Origin: Sutterella megalosphaeroides
GTDB lineage: Bacteria; Pseudomonadota; Gammaproteobacteria; Burkholderiales; Burkholderiaceae_F
Assembly: GCF_003609995.1 (NCBI RefSeq)
Contig: NZ_AP018786.1
Span: forward strand, 1,994,001-2,058,000
Reading direction: 5' to 3'
DNA length: 64,000 nt
Shown in pieces: positions 16,472 to 25,334 of the stretch (position 1 is the stretch's first letter; every line of letters begins with the position of its first letter). The notes under the pieces were generated by a model. The model ran no database searches. It saw only the letters and a program-made list of their open reading frames with translations, and was not told the DNA's origin. A program made the translations under genes and the position numbers.

Positions 16472-18655
16472 ATGCGCCAACTGAAGATTGCCGCCACTCC
16501 CGGTACCGTTTCCGCGTTTCGCTGCGAGCGCGAAGTGGTTGCGTTCGACCACGCCGACCTCACGGACGTTTCCGTTGCGGTCATGACCGTCAAGGAAGCC
16601 GAAGCGGGGCTTCTCGACAAGGTCGACGACACCGGATTCCGTATTCCGATCGTTCTCGTTGCCGAGGGCGAACCTCTTCCCGCGGCGCTCGCGGGGCGTG
16701 CCGCGGCCGTCATCAGCCGCAACCCGACGGACGCCATGCTCTTCGGGCGCCGCATCGACGGACTTGCACGCGGCTACGAAGAGCGCGTGCTGCCGCCCTT
16801 TTTCGCCCGACTCGAAGACTACGTCGATCAGGGGTACGCCCAGTTCGACTGCCCGGGCCACCAGGGCGGGGCGTTTTTCCGCCGTCACCCCGCGGGGCGC
16901 GAATTCGCGGACTTTTTCGATGAGAACCTCTTCCGCTCCGACCTCTGCAACGCCGACGTCGCGATGGGGGACCTCCTCATTCACGAGGGCGCTCCGCACC
17001 TCGCGCAGCAGGCGGCGGCCAAGGTTTATAACGCCGACAAGACGTACTTCGTTCTGAACGGCACGTCCTCGGCGAACAAAGTCGTTTTGAACGCGCTCCT
17101 CGCCCCGGGCGACCTCGTTTTGTTCGATCGCAACAACCACAAGTCGAATCACCACGGCGCGCTCGTCATGGCGGGTGCGGTTCCGGTGTATCTTGAAACC
17201 GCCCGCAACCCCTACGGCTTCATCGGCGGGATCGACGATCACTGCTTTGAAGAGAATTACCTGCGCGACCTCATTCGCGAGGCGGACCCCAAGCGCGCCG
17301 ACGCAAAGCGCCCCTTCCGCTTGGCGGTCATTCAGCTCGGCACCTACGACGGCACGATCTACAACGCCCGTCAGGTGGTGGACCGCATCGGACACTTGTG
17401 CGACTACATCCTTTTCGACTCCGCTTGGGTCGGGTACGAGCAGTTCATCCCGATGATGAAGGACTGCTCGCCCCTCCTTCTTGAGCTCGGGCCCGAAGAC
17501 CCCGGCATCATCGTCACGCACTCCGTTCACAAGCAGCAGGCAGGCTTCTCGCAGACGTCGCAAATCCACAAGAAGGACTCCCACATCAAGGGACAGCGCC
17601 GCTACTGCCCGCACAAGCGCTTCAACAACGCCTTCATGATGCACGCGTCGACGAGCCCCTTCTATCCGCTCTTTGCGGCGCTCGACGTCAACGCCAAGAT
17701 GCACGAGGGCGAATCGGGTCGTCGCCTCTGGGACGACTGCGTCAAGGTGACGATCGAAGCGCGCAAGCAGATTCTTCGCAACTGCAAGTACATCCTTCCC
17801 TTCATCCCGAAGGAAGTCGACGGCCTCAAGTGGGAAGACCACCCGACGGGGAAAATCGCTTCGGATCTGCGTTTCTTCGCGTTCGAGCCGGGCGCCTCGT
17901 GGCACAGCTTCGAAGGCTACGGCCCGAAGCAGTACTTCGTCGACCCGTGCAAGCTGCTCCTCACGACCCCCGGGATCCGTGCGGAAACGGGCGGATACGA
18001 CGACTTCGGCGTGCCCGCGACGATTTTGGCGAACTACCTCCGTGAAAATGGGATCGTTCCCGAAAAGTGCGACCTCAATTCGATCCTTTTCCTGATGACG
18101 CCCGCCGCGGACCTCGCGAAGACCGAACACCTCGTCTCGCAGATCCGTCGCTTCGAGCGGCTCCTTGACGCGGACGCGCCGCTCTCCGAGGTGCTCCCGT
18201 CGCTTTACGCCGCGCACGAAGAACGCTACCGCGGCTACACCATCCGCCGACTCTGTCAGGAAATGCACGACTTCTGCCGTGCGACGAACCTCAAGGGGCT
18301 TCAGAAGGCGATGTTCCGCCGCGCGCACTTCCCCGAGCGCGCTCTTTTGCCGCAGGCGGCGCACTACGAGTTCATCCGCGGCAACGCCGAACTCGTGCCC
18401 CTGGAAAAAGCCGCGGGTCGCATCGCCGTCGAAGGGGCGCTCCCCTACCCGCCGGGCGTTCTTTGCGTCGTTCCGGGCGAAGTCTGGGGCGGCGCCGTCC
18501 TCGACTACTTCCTCGCCTTCGAAGAGAACATCAACCGGTTCCCGGGCTTCTCGATCGAACTCCAGGGCGTGTACGTCGAAAAAGACGCCGACGGACGCAA
18601 GCGCGCCTACGGGTACGTGCTCACGGAAGAGCGCGCAAAGGAGTTGCTCGGCTGA
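16472..18655 (+). CDS. speF: ornithine decarboxylase (inducible type)
   Basis: A 727-residue PLP enzyme of the bacterial Orn/Lys/Arg decarboxylase family. It converts ornithine to putrescine and CO2, consuming a proton and so helping acid resistance. The PLP lysine is K354 in THSVHKQQAGFSQTSQ. Long stretches match what I recall of E. coli SpeF, including FDCPGHQGG and NADKTYFVLNGTSS. The N-terminal wing domain is present and the length is normal. No antiporter (potE) is adjacent; the next genes encode amino-acid-binding proteins. I see no speFL-like leader peptide. Confidence 0.93.
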   Translation: MRQLKIAATPGTVSAFRCEREVVAFDHADLTDVSVAVMTVKEAEAGLLDKVDDTGFRIPIVLVAEGEPLPAALAGRAAAVISRNPTDAMLFGRRIDGLARGYEERVLPPFFARLEDYVDQGYAQFDCPGHQGGAFFRRHPAGREFADFFDENLFRSDLCNADVAMGDLLIHEGAPHLAQQAAAKVYNADKTYFVLNGTSSANKVVLNALLAPGDLVLFDRNNHKSNHHGALVMAGAVPVYLETARNPYGFIGGIDDHCFEENYLRDLIREADPKRADAKRPFRLAVIQLGTYDGTIYNARQVVDRIGHLCDYILFDSAWVGYEQFIPMMKDCSPLLLELGPEDPGIIVTHSVHKQQAGFSQTSQIHKKDSHIKGQRRYCPHKRFNNAFMMHASTSPFYPLFAALDVNAKMHEGESGRRLWDDCVKVTIEARKQILRNCKYILPFIPKEVDGLKWEDHPTGKIASDLRFFAFEPGASWHSFEGYGPKQYFVDPCKLLLTTPGIRAETGGYDDFGVPATILANYLRENGIVPEKCDLNSILFLMTPAADLAKTEHLVSQIRRFERLLDADAPLSEVLPSLYAAHEERYRGYTIRRLCQEMHDFCRATNLKGLQKAMFRRAHFPERALLPQAAHYEFIRGNAELVPLEKAAGRIAVEGALPYPPGVLCVVPGEVWGGAVLDYFLAFEENINRFPGFSIELQGVYVEKDADGRKRAYGYVLTEERAKELLG

Positions 18656-18731
18656 GAGCCGCCCGTGACGACGCGAGGTTCGGACTGACTTGATCCGAGC
18701 CGGACCGACGTTCGACACGCTCGACACCCGC

Positions 18732-18775
18732 GACGGGGCTTTCCTCACTTTGGGGAAGGCCCCGTCCGCTTTTTG
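18732..18775 (+). terminator. rho-independent terminator of speF
   Basis: GACGGGGCTTTCC pairs with GGGGAAGGCCCCGTC, followed by CGCTTTTT. Confidence 0.8.
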
Positions 18776-18867
18776 GAAGGAGCCCCGAGCGCGAGCTCTC
18801 GAACCGTCGGTCCTGCGGTTCGTTGGATTTCATCCGCCGTTCGAGTCTAATTCGTCGGGTTTTCAGT

Positions 18868-18965
18868 TCATTTGTCGACCGAAATCGTGGATTCGGAGGT
18901 TTTGCCGAGCCCGCTGCGAGTCGCCTCAAAGACTCGCGATTTCGTCCGACAAAAGGGCGGTGGGA
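18868..18965 (+). promoter_or_regulatory. conserved leader segment, copy 1
   Basis: This non-coding segment, about 160 bp before the first binding-protein start, is clearly related to 20206-20303 ahead of the second. Shared blocks include TTTGTCGACCG, CGTGGATTCGG and GGGCGG. Copy 1 can form a hairpin GCGAGTC / GACTCGC at 18916-18937. Conservation outside the coding sequence shows the duplication included the leader. Confidence 0.55.
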
Positions 18966-19125
18966 CAAGGGTCCGAGGGCCGAAACGGGCGGTAGAGTGT
19001 TCGAACGGACCGAGCCAACCGAAGCACAACCTGCGCGCAATCGGCGCTCATTCCGACGCCCCGACGGAGCTCGGTTCTTCGAAAGCCAAGAACAATCCAT
19101 TCGCCTCCCTTTCAGGATGAAAACC

Positions 19126-19923
19126 ATGCTTCCCTTTACCGCCCGCCGCAATCTCCTCGCCGCCGCCGCGGCGCTCACGCTTCTCTCGGGCCTGCCCGCC
19201 GCGGCTTCGGCCGCCGATGCGGCCTCCGCCGAACCGCTCAAGGTCGGCACGAGCAGCACGTTCCCGCCCTTTGAATTCAAAGATTCCCAAACGGGCAAAC
19301 TCGTCGGCTTCGAAGTCGACCTCGTTCGCGCGATCGGCGCCAAGATGGGCCGTCCCGTAGAGTTTCTCGACTTCAGCTTCGATGCGCTCCTTCCCGCCAT
19401 CGTTTCGGGCTCGATCGACATGGGGGCCGCGGGCTTTGCGAAGACGCCCGAACGCCAGAAGCGCGTTCTCTTTTCGGACACCTTCTACCATTCGGGCCTC
19501 ACCATCATCAAACGCAAGGGCGACACGCGCATCAACGGGATCGACGACCTCGTCGGCAAAACGATTTCCGTGCAGTTGGGCTCGATCAGCCACGAACGCG
19601 CGAAGCAGATTCCGAACGCCAAGGTGGTGACGTTCGACAGCGGCGCCGAAGCGATTCTCAACCTCACGACGGAAAATTCCGACGCCGTGATCAATTCGCG
19701 CCCCTCGACCGACTACATGGTCGTGCAGCGCCCGTCGCTCGGCGAAAAGATCGAACGCCTGGAGCCGATCCGCAAGTCCGAAATGGGCATGGTCGTGCGC
19801 AAGGGCAACACCGAACTCGTCGAAGCCGTCAACAAGGCGCTCGCCGAAGTGAAGGCGGACGGCACGTACGCCGCCCTCGAAAAGAAGTGGTTCGGTCACA
19901 ACGACCCCGAAAACCTGAAGTAA
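19126..19923 (+). CDS. amino-acid ABC transporter substrate-binding protein (first of tandem pair)
   Basis: A 265-residue periplasmic binding protein of the SBP_bac_3 family with a signal peptide (1-28, ending AASAAD). The mature start, VGTSSTFPPFEFKD, followed by GFEVDLVRAIG, is typical of polar amino-acid-binding proteins. The second ATG of a close pair (19117, 19126) was chosen because it has AGGA eight bases upstream and aligns with the start of the downstream paralogue. No permease or ATPase gene is adjacent, so it must use transporter parts encoded elsewhere. Specificity is unknown. Confidence 0.85.
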   Translation: MLPFTARRNLLAAAAALTLLSGLPAAASAADAASAEPLKVGTSSTFPPFEFKDSQTGKLVGFEVDLVRAIGAKMGRPVEFLDFSFDALLPAIVSGSIDMGAAGFAKTPERQKRVLFSDTFYHSGLTIIKRKGDTRINGIDDLVGKTISVQLGSISHERAKQIPNAKVVTFDSGAEAILNLTTENSDAVINSRPSTDYMVVQRPSLGEKIERLEPIRKSEMGMVVRKGNTELVEAVNKALAEVKADGTYAALEKKWFGHNDPENLK

Positions 19924-19989
19924 GCACCCGCTTACCCATATAAATGTCTCGGCCCGACGGGAGCTCGAGACGCAGCAAAGCCGCATGAG

Positions 19990-20026
19990 AAGCCCGGTCG
20001 GCCGGAAAGCCGATCGGGTTTCTTTT
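19990..20026 (+). terminator. rho-independent terminator
   Basis: AAGCCCGGTCGGC pairs with GCCGATCGGGTTT, followed by CTTTT. It separates the two tandem binding-protein genes, so each has its own transcript. Confidence 0.8.
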
Positions 20027-20205
20027 CGTTGTGAGGCCCCTACATGCCCCAGGCGCGCACCGCACGAACACCCTGCCGCTTCCTCCGAAGCCCCCCCTCC
20101 TGCGTCCTCCGGGCCGCTCGCATCGCGCCGACCGTCATCTCACGTCCCGAACACCCCTTCGTCGGATTTACAGCGCGCTGCAGTCGCCATTCGTCGGTTT
20201 CCCGC

Positions 20206-20303
20206 CCCTTTTGTCGACCGTTTTCGTGGATTCGGGAGTTCTGCCGATCTCGCCTCGGATCGGCTCAAAAGTTCGCGAATTCGCCTGAGAAAACGCGGGG
20301 GCG
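20206..20303 (+). promoter_or_regulatory. conserved leader segment, copy 2
   Basis: Related to 18868-18965. It shares TTTTGTCGACCG and CGTGGATTCGG and can form its own hairpin, GCCGATC / GATCGGC. The 480-bp gap from 20027 to 20506 otherwise shows no gene. Confidence 0.55.
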
Positions 20304-20506
20304 GACGAGCTCGATGCGGTCGAACGAAAGCTAAAGTTGCCCTAACGGAAGACGCCGACGCACGACCGAAAGAAAAGGCCAAGCGGCTCGAACGCCTTGT
20401 GCCGCAGGCCTTTTCGCCGGTCCTCGAGAACGTGCGCGACGTTCCTCCGTCTGAAAACTCGAAAAACAACTTCCCTTCACTCTCCCCCATTTGGAAGGAC
20501 ACCAAC

Positions 20507-21307
20507 ATGACGCCCTCCGCTACCCGCCGCACTCTCCTTGCCACCGCCGCGACCCTCACGCTCCTCTCGGGCCTCCCCGCTGCTGCCTCCGCCGATACGG
20601 CGGAAAAGGCCGCGCCGCTCGTCGTCGGCACCGAACGCACGTTCCCGCCCTTCGAATTCAACGATTCGAAGACGGGCGAACTCGTCGGCTTCGAAGTCGA
20701 CCTCGTCTACGCGATCGGCGCCAAGATGGGGCGCCCCGTGAAGTTCGCCGAGTACAAGTTCGACGCCATTCTTCCCGCGCTCCTGACGGGCACGATCGAC
20801 ATGGGTGCGGCGGGCTTTGCGAAAACGGAAGAGCGCAAAAAGCGCGTGAACTTCTCGGACACCTTCTACTACTCGGGCCTCTCCATCATCAAGCGCAAGG
20901 GCGACACCCGCATCAACGGGATCGACGACCTCAAGGGGAAGACGATTTCAGTGCAGTTGGGCTCCATCAGCCACGACCGCGCGAAGCAGATCCCGGGCGC
21001 GAAGGTCGTAACGTTTGACAGCGGCGCGGACGCCATTCTGAACCTCATCACGGAAAATTCCGACGCCGTCATCAACTCGCGCTCCTCGACCGACTTCATG
21101 CTCGTGCAGCGCCCGTCCCTCGCGTCGAAGATGGACCGCTTGGAGCCCATCAACAAGTCCGAAATGGGCATGATCATCCCGAAGAACAATCCGGAACTGC
21201 TTGCAGCCGTCAATAAAGCGCTCGCCGAACTCAAGGCCGACGGCACGTACGCGGCGCTCGAAAAAAAGTGGTTCGGCTACAACGATCCCGCCAACGGCGC
21301 GAAGTAA
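20507..21307 (+). CDS. amino-acid ABC transporter substrate-binding protein (second of tandem pair)
   Basis: A 266-residue SBP_bac_3 protein, clearly a recent duplicate of the gene at 19126. The two are near-identical over blocks such as SGLxIIKRKGDTRINGIDDL and GKTISVQLGSIS. The signal peptide ends AAASAD. AAGGA lies seven bases before the ATG at 20507; the longer frame back to 19985 is leader DNA. Differences cluster in segments facing the ligand cleft, such as FLDFSFDALLP versus FAEYKFDAILP, so the two may bind different amino acids (inference). Confidence 0.87.
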   Translation: MTPSATRRTLLATAATLTLLSGLPAAASADTAEKAAPLVVGTERTFPPFEFNDSKTGELVGFEVDLVYAIGAKMGRPVKFAEYKFDAILPALLTGTIDMGAAGFAKTEERKKRVNFSDTFYYSGLSIIKRKGDTRINGIDDLKGKTISVQLGSISHDRAKQIPGAKVVTFDSGADAILNLITENSDAVINSRSSTDFMLVQRPSLASKMDRLEPINKSEMGMIIPKNNPELLAAVNKALAELKADGTYAALEKKWFGYNDPANGAK

Positions 21308-21388
21308 GCCCACGCTCTCGCGACAACGCCCGAACGTCGGAGAGGCCCCCGAAGACGAGCTGAAGTCCCGGCGAGAGCAGTCAAAACG

Positions 21389-21424
21389 AAGCCCGGTCGT
21401 CCGCAGAGGTCGACCGGGCTTTTC
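21389..21424 (+). terminator. rho-independent terminator
   Basis: AAGCCCGGTCG pairs with CGACCGGGCTT, followed by TTCT. The stem resembles the 19990-20026 terminator, so the duplication may include it. It ends 48 bp before the convergent thioredoxin gene. Confidence 0.75.
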
Positions 21425-21472
21425 TCCGCCCTTCGATGGAGAGGAAGGGAAAGGGGCGCAAGGCCCCCACTC

Positions 21473-21889
21473 TCACTTCTTCGCGGCGGCTTCGGCCTTT
21501 TCCTTTTCGGCCGCTTCGATGAGGATGTCGGCGCGTTCGCGCAGGGTCGCTTCGTCGAGCGCACCCGTGTGGACCCAGATCGGTTCGCCGTGCACGTCGT
21601 AGAACATCTGCGTGGGCATCGAGGTGATCAGGTACTTGTCGTCGATCCCGGGATACTTGTCGATGTCGACCGTGACGAAGGCGGCGCGGTCGCCGTAGTC
21701 CTTCTGGAGCTTCTTCATGAGCGCTTCCATTTCAGGGCAGCTCGCGCACCATTCGGCGCCGAAGTCGACGACCGTGACCTTGCCCTTGACGGGGAAGGGT
21801 TCGACCCAGTCGGCGGCGAAAACGTTCGCGGAAAGACCCGCAAGGAGGGCGGCACCTGCGAGGGCGCCGATCATCTGACGACGAAACAT
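21473..21889 (-). CDS. periplasmic thioredoxin-fold protein
   Basis: A 138-residue protein with a signal peptide (1-25, ending VFAAD) and a thioredoxin fold. The redox site is WCASC (CxxC) in VVDFGAEWCASCPEME, and the cis-Pro loop is TSMPTQMF. A Lys/Glu/Ala tail ends the protein. It is the last gene of a five-gene minus-strand operon with an FtsX-like ABC exporter, a DUF4418 protein and a rhodanese, 81 bp after the ATPase gene. Its partner is unknown. Confidence 0.85.
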   Translation of the reverse strand: MFRRQMIGALAGAALLAGLSANVFAADWVEPFPVKGKVTVVDFGAEWCASCPEMEALMKKLQKDYGDRAAFVTVDIDKYPGIDDKYLITSMPTQMFYDVHGEPIWVHTGALDEATLRERADILIEAAEKEKAEAAAKK

Positions 21890-21970
21890 AGGAAAGTTCT
21901 CCTCTTATAGGAAAAGTGGTGTCGCAACCGACGCGTGGCGGTCGGCCGCGAAAAAGTGGTTGGTCGGGTT

Positions 21971-22660
21971 TCAGCGGGCTCGTTCCGTAAGCACCCCTTG
22001 CGCCATGTCGTAGAGGCGGTTCGAAACGTCGAGACTCGTCGAATCGTGGGTCACCATCAGGACGCCCGTCCCCGCATCGGCAAGCTTGCGGAAAATCCTC
22101 ACGACGCCTTCGGCGGACTCGGTGTCGAGGCTCGACGTGGGTTCGTCGGCGACAATGAGGCGCGGTTCGTTCATGAGCGCCCGCGCGATCGCGACGCGCC
22201 GCAGTTCACCGCCCGAGAGCGCGCTCGGGTACTGGTTCGCGAGGTCCCTGAGACCGACGGACTCCAGAAGCTCCAGCGCCCGACCTTCCGGTTCGGGCCC
22301 GTGCGACGCGAGGTACCAGGGAAGCCTCACGTTGTCGAGCACCGTGAGGGTGGAAAGAACGCCGGCCCCTTGCGGGACGTAGCCCACGGCGCGGTTGCGA
22401 AGCTCCGACGCTCCCCGGTCTTCAAGGCCTTCCAAGGGGCGGTCGACAAGGGTCACGCTCCCTTCGGTCGGGCGCAGAAGGCCCACCAAGATGTTGAGGA
22501 GCGTCGACTTACCCGAACCCGAACGCCCGAGAAGCGTCACGAGTTCGCCCGAGCGCACCGTGAGGTTCGCGTGGCGCAGCGCCCAGAAGGGGCGGCCGCC
22601 GCGTTCGTAGCGTTTGCCGACGTCGCGGGCGTCGATCAGAATCGTTTCGTTTTCGCTCAT
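21971..22660 (-). CDS. ABC transporter ATP-binding protein (LolD/MacB type)
   Basis: A 229-residue ATPase with Walker A GRSGSGKST, Q-loop VPQGAG, signature LSGGELRRVAIARAL and Walker B LIVADEPTS. It belongs to the LolD/MacB group that works with FtsX-type permeases. The start at 22660 follows GGGGAATGAG and lies one base after the permease stop, so the two are translationally linked. The longer frame to 22732 lies inside the permease gene. Its role is to power the 22662-23861 permease. Confidence 0.88.
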   Translation of the reverse strand: MSENETILIDARDVGKRYERGGRPFWALRHANLTVRSGELVTLLGRSGSGKSTLLNILVGLLRPTEGSVTLVDRPLEGLEDRGASELRNRAVGYVPQGAGVLSTLTVLDNVRLPWYLASHGPEPEGRALELLESVGLRDLANQYPSALSGGELRRVAIARALMNEPRLIVADEPTSSLDTESAEGVVRIFRKLADAGTGVLMVTHDSTSLDVSNRLYDMAQGVLTERAR

Positions 22661-22661
22661 C

Positions 22662-23861
22662 TCATTCCCCTTCGCGAAGCGACGTGTAGATGTCCTTGCG
22701 CCCGATGCGCCAGGCCGTGGGCAGGGTCGCAAGGGGGCACGTCACAAGACCCGCCACCGCAGACGTCACGACCGTCCCCCAGAAGGCGCCCGAAGCGGGC
22801 GAGAGGTAGGGTAGCCCGATCGCCTTCGCGATCGACACCGAGAAGACTTCAAGGAAAAGCCACCCGAAGAACATCCCAACCACCGTACCCGCAAGACTCA
22901 TGAGGAAGGATTCCGTCATCACGATCGAAATCACCTTCGATTTCGTCGCCCCCAGGGCACGCAACGTCGCGAATTCCTTTTGTCGCTCGTTGAACGCGAA
23001 GAAGAAAACGACGAACATCACGAGCGCGGCCACGAGCCACACGCCCGCTGCGGCGGAATACATGACGGTGACGATGTTTTGAAGTTTCGCCGACGTGTCG
23101 CTCATCATGTTGGAGGCGAAAACGAAGTTGACGTTCGCCTTGAGGCCCATGCGGTCGAGCACTTCGTCGGAAATGGAAATCGGGTCGACCCCGGGTTTGA
23201 CGCGCACGAGAATCGAGGAATAGGCCTTGTCGACCTTATTGCCCATGTCGGGCGAAGCGATGTGAGCGATCCTGCGTGCGGCCTCCATGCTCATGAAGAC
23301 CGACGAGTCGAAGCCCATGCCCGAGGGCTCCAAGCGCCCCACGATCGTGAACTTCTGGTTGTAGAACGTGATTTCCGAACCGATCTCGCCGAAGATGTAG
23401 TCGCCGACGATCACTTCGTTGCCGGTCAAGGGGCGGTCGACCGCCTTGCGAAGCCACGGCTCCACGACGAAGTCCGTCGACTGATCGATCCCGATCAGCT
23501 GCACCTTCACCGTGCAGCACTGCGCGTCCAAGGACGAAATAAAGAGCTGTCCCGAGGCTTGCGCGACGGTCGGGATGTCTTTCACGACGTCAAGGACCGA
23601 CTCGTCGATATAAAAGGTCGAGGGTTCGGCACGCAGCAGGACACTTTCCATTTTCTTCCCGGAGCCCTGCGGCACGACGAGAAGGTCCGCACCCATGCGG
23701 GCGGAAAGCGAGGAGATGCCCGATTGCAGATTCGCCGAAATCATCGAGCCCGCAAAGAGCATGAAGGCGAAAATCGCCACGACGAGCGCGAGGCTGAGCG
23801 ATCGGAAGGGTTTCTGGGCGAGGTTCGCCGAGGCGATTCGCCGGGTGGATAGAGGCAACAT
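22662..23861 (-). CDS. FtsX/MacB-type ABC transporter permease
   Basis: A 399-residue permease: one N-terminal membrane helix (about 25-45), a large periplasmic domain (45-275) and three C-terminal helices with FNERQKEFATLRALGATKS, a classic FtsX/LolE/MacB feature. The ATG at 23861 (MLPLSTRR) was chosen over 23906 for proximity to the first helix. The periplasmic domain has an adjacent cysteine pair (DAQCCTVKV), unusual for these exporters and possibly a metal or redox site given the thioredoxin in the operon. Transport direction and cargo unknown. Confidence 0.83.
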   Translation of the reverse strand: MLPLSTRRIASANLAQKPFRSLSLALVVAIFAFMLFAGSMISANLQSGISSLSARMGADLLVVPQGSGKKMESVLLRAEPSTFYIDESVLDVVKDIPTVAQASGQLFISSLDAQCCTVKVQLIGIDQSTDFVVEPWLRKAVDRPLTGNEVIVGDYIFGEIGSEITFYNQKFTIVGRLEPSGMGFDSSVFMSMEAARRIAHIASPDMGNKVDKAYSSILVRVKPGVDPISISDEVLDRMGLKANVNFVFASNMMSDTSAKLQNIVTVMYSAAAGVWLVAALVMFVVFFFAFNERQKEFATLRALGATKSKVISIVMTESFLMSLAGTVVGMFFGWLFLEVFSVSIAKAIGLPYLSPASGAFWGTVVTSAVAGLVTCPLATLPTAWRIGRKDIYTSLREGE

Positions 23862-24032
23862 GAAGGTGCGACTCCGAATATCCGGTGGGAAAACCGAGCG
23901 AGGCAAGAGACCGCGAGAATCGGGAGGGCGACCGTCGGTCGATCAACCGAACGGTTCGACCGCTCCCCCTGTTTCACAACCTCGGAAGGTCGCGCGGTCG
24001 TCGCGGGCCTTCCGAGCGTTGATCGGCGTCGA

Positions 24033-24419
24033 TCAGCGACGGCGCGAGAGTCGCCAGAAGTCCGCGAGCGCCGCAACGGCCAGAACTGCACCCGCGATCA
24101 CCAGGGCGCCTTCCGTCGTCGAGTGGCACTTCATGAGGGGATTCGGGCAGGGGCCGATCACGACCGTCGCGAGCGCGATGATGAGAAGACCCAAAACGAC
24201 GTTCGCGATCTGAAGCCCCATGGCAACGCCGCGATCCGCAAACTGCATGAGAACGCCCAGGACGGCAACGGCGCCCGCCGCCGCGGCCACGGCGTGCGTC
24301 ATCCAGACGCACTTCATGGGCGGATTGGCCGCACAGTGCGGCAACCACACGAGCGCGGCAAAGGCCGTGAGCGCACCCAGAACGAGCATGAGAAGGCCGG
24401 AGAAGAATGCGGGTTTCAT
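24033..24419 (-). CDS. DUF4418-family membrane protein
   Basis: A 128-residue protein with four predicted membrane helices. Two extracytoplasmic loops carry paired motifs PMKCVW and PLMKCH plus further cysteines (HCAAN, GPCPNP), the pattern of DUF4418 proteins. The symmetry (helix pair plus P-x-K-C loop, twice) suggests a duplicated unit. DUF4418 genes often sit with FtsX-type ABC exporters in anaerobes, as here. Start at 24419. Function unknown; the cysteines suggest a metal or redox role (inference). Confidence 0.7.
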   Translation of the reverse strand: MKPAFFSGLLMLVLGALTAFAALVWLPHCAANPPMKCVWMTHAVAAAAGAVAVLGVLMQFADRGVAMGLQIANVVLGLLIIALATVVIGPCPNPLMKCHSTTEGALVIAGAVLAVAALADFWRLSRRR

Positions 24420-24521
24420 GGGAAAAATTCCTTTTTGGTCGTAAGGGAAGAGGGGCTCGGAAAAAAGGGACGCGTCCCCCGGCACGTCCCCTTTTCGGGA
24501 AAAACTGCGGCTTCGTGCGGC

Positions 24522-24995
24522 TTACTTGTTGCGCGACGCGAGACCCGGGTCACGGCGGCCCGTGCCTTCGAATTCGTAGCCGTGCGACACCCAGCCCTGG
24601 ATGCCGTCGGGCATCACGTAGACATTTTCATAACCTTTGTCGATCACGACGAGCGAAGCCTCGAAGGAGACGTTGCACATGCGGTTGATGCAGTAGAGGA
24701 TGATGAAGGAATTCTTCTTGTCTTCGGGCAGCAACTTCGTCCAGTCTTCGATGTTCGCGTGGATGGCCCCGGGGAGATGGCTCTTCTGATAGATCTCGTC
24801 CGGGTTGCAGTCAAGGAGATACACCCCCTTCTGCCCGAGCACCTTGTGCACGCGCGCGAGCGACAGCGGAATCGGCTGGCGCATTTCCTGAACGGTCTTC
24901 CCCTTCGGGTCGATGATCTGTTCGACCGCGTGAGCGGAAAGCGCGGTGAGCGCCAGAGCACCGGCGGTCAGGACGGAAACGAGGGCTTTTTTCAT
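24522..24995 (-). CDS. periplasmic rhodanese-like protein
   Basis: A 157-residue protein with a signal peptide (1-23, ending LSAHAV) and one rhodanese domain. The active-site loop is LYCINRMCN, in which the first cysteine takes the catalytic position; the second, five residues later, is not typical. HLPGAIHANIED and NVYVMPDGIQGW are rhodanese landmarks. It is the first gene of the minus-strand operon and lies 340 bp downstream of the sulfite reductase gene, with a terminator between. A role in handling persulfide or sulfane sulfur near sulfite respiration is an inference. Confidence 0.8.
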   Translation of the reverse strand: MKKALVSVLTAGALALTALSAHAVEQIIDPKGKTVQEMRQPIPLSLARVHKVLGQKGVYLLDCNPDEIYQKSHLPGAIHANIEDWTKLLPEDKKNSFIILYCINRMCNVSFEASLVVIDKGYENVYVMPDGIQGWVSHGYEFEGTGRRDPGLASRNK

Positions 24996-25232
24996 GGGGT
25001 TCTCTCCGATGGATGGGTGGCGGTCGTGCCGACGGGGACGAGACCCGCGCGTCGGCGTCGGGCGCAAGACCCGAAAGTTAAAAGGAGCCTAGCAGGAGAA
25101 GATTAAGGCTTTGTTACCGAAAACACGTTTCGGGCATGAGGGAAAACACTGCGAAAGCCTGTTTTCCCGAACGATTCGATCGGTTTCCTCGTACGAAGAA
25201 GGCTTAAGATTTCGCGCCCTTCGGGGGCTGCG

Positions 25233-25280
25233 AAATAAAAAAACACCCCGGCGAACCGAAATTCGTCGGGGTGCCTTTTT
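25233..25280. terminator. bidirectional terminator after the sulfite reductase gene
   Basis: CACCCCGGCGAA pairs with TTCGTCGGGGTG. The plus side ends in CCTTTTT and the minus side in TTTTTTT. A GC-rich hairpin (25297-25318) precedes it. Confidence 0.85.
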
Positions 25281-25334
25281 CGGCCTTCCGGCAGACCGGG
25301 CGGCGAGCCGCCCGGTCGACTCGGACCTCAAGAA

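Noticed and set aside
16145-18748. Minus-strand open frame of 867 codons opposite speF
   Set aside because: It mirrors the strongly conserved ornithine decarboxylase and has no recognisable features of its own.
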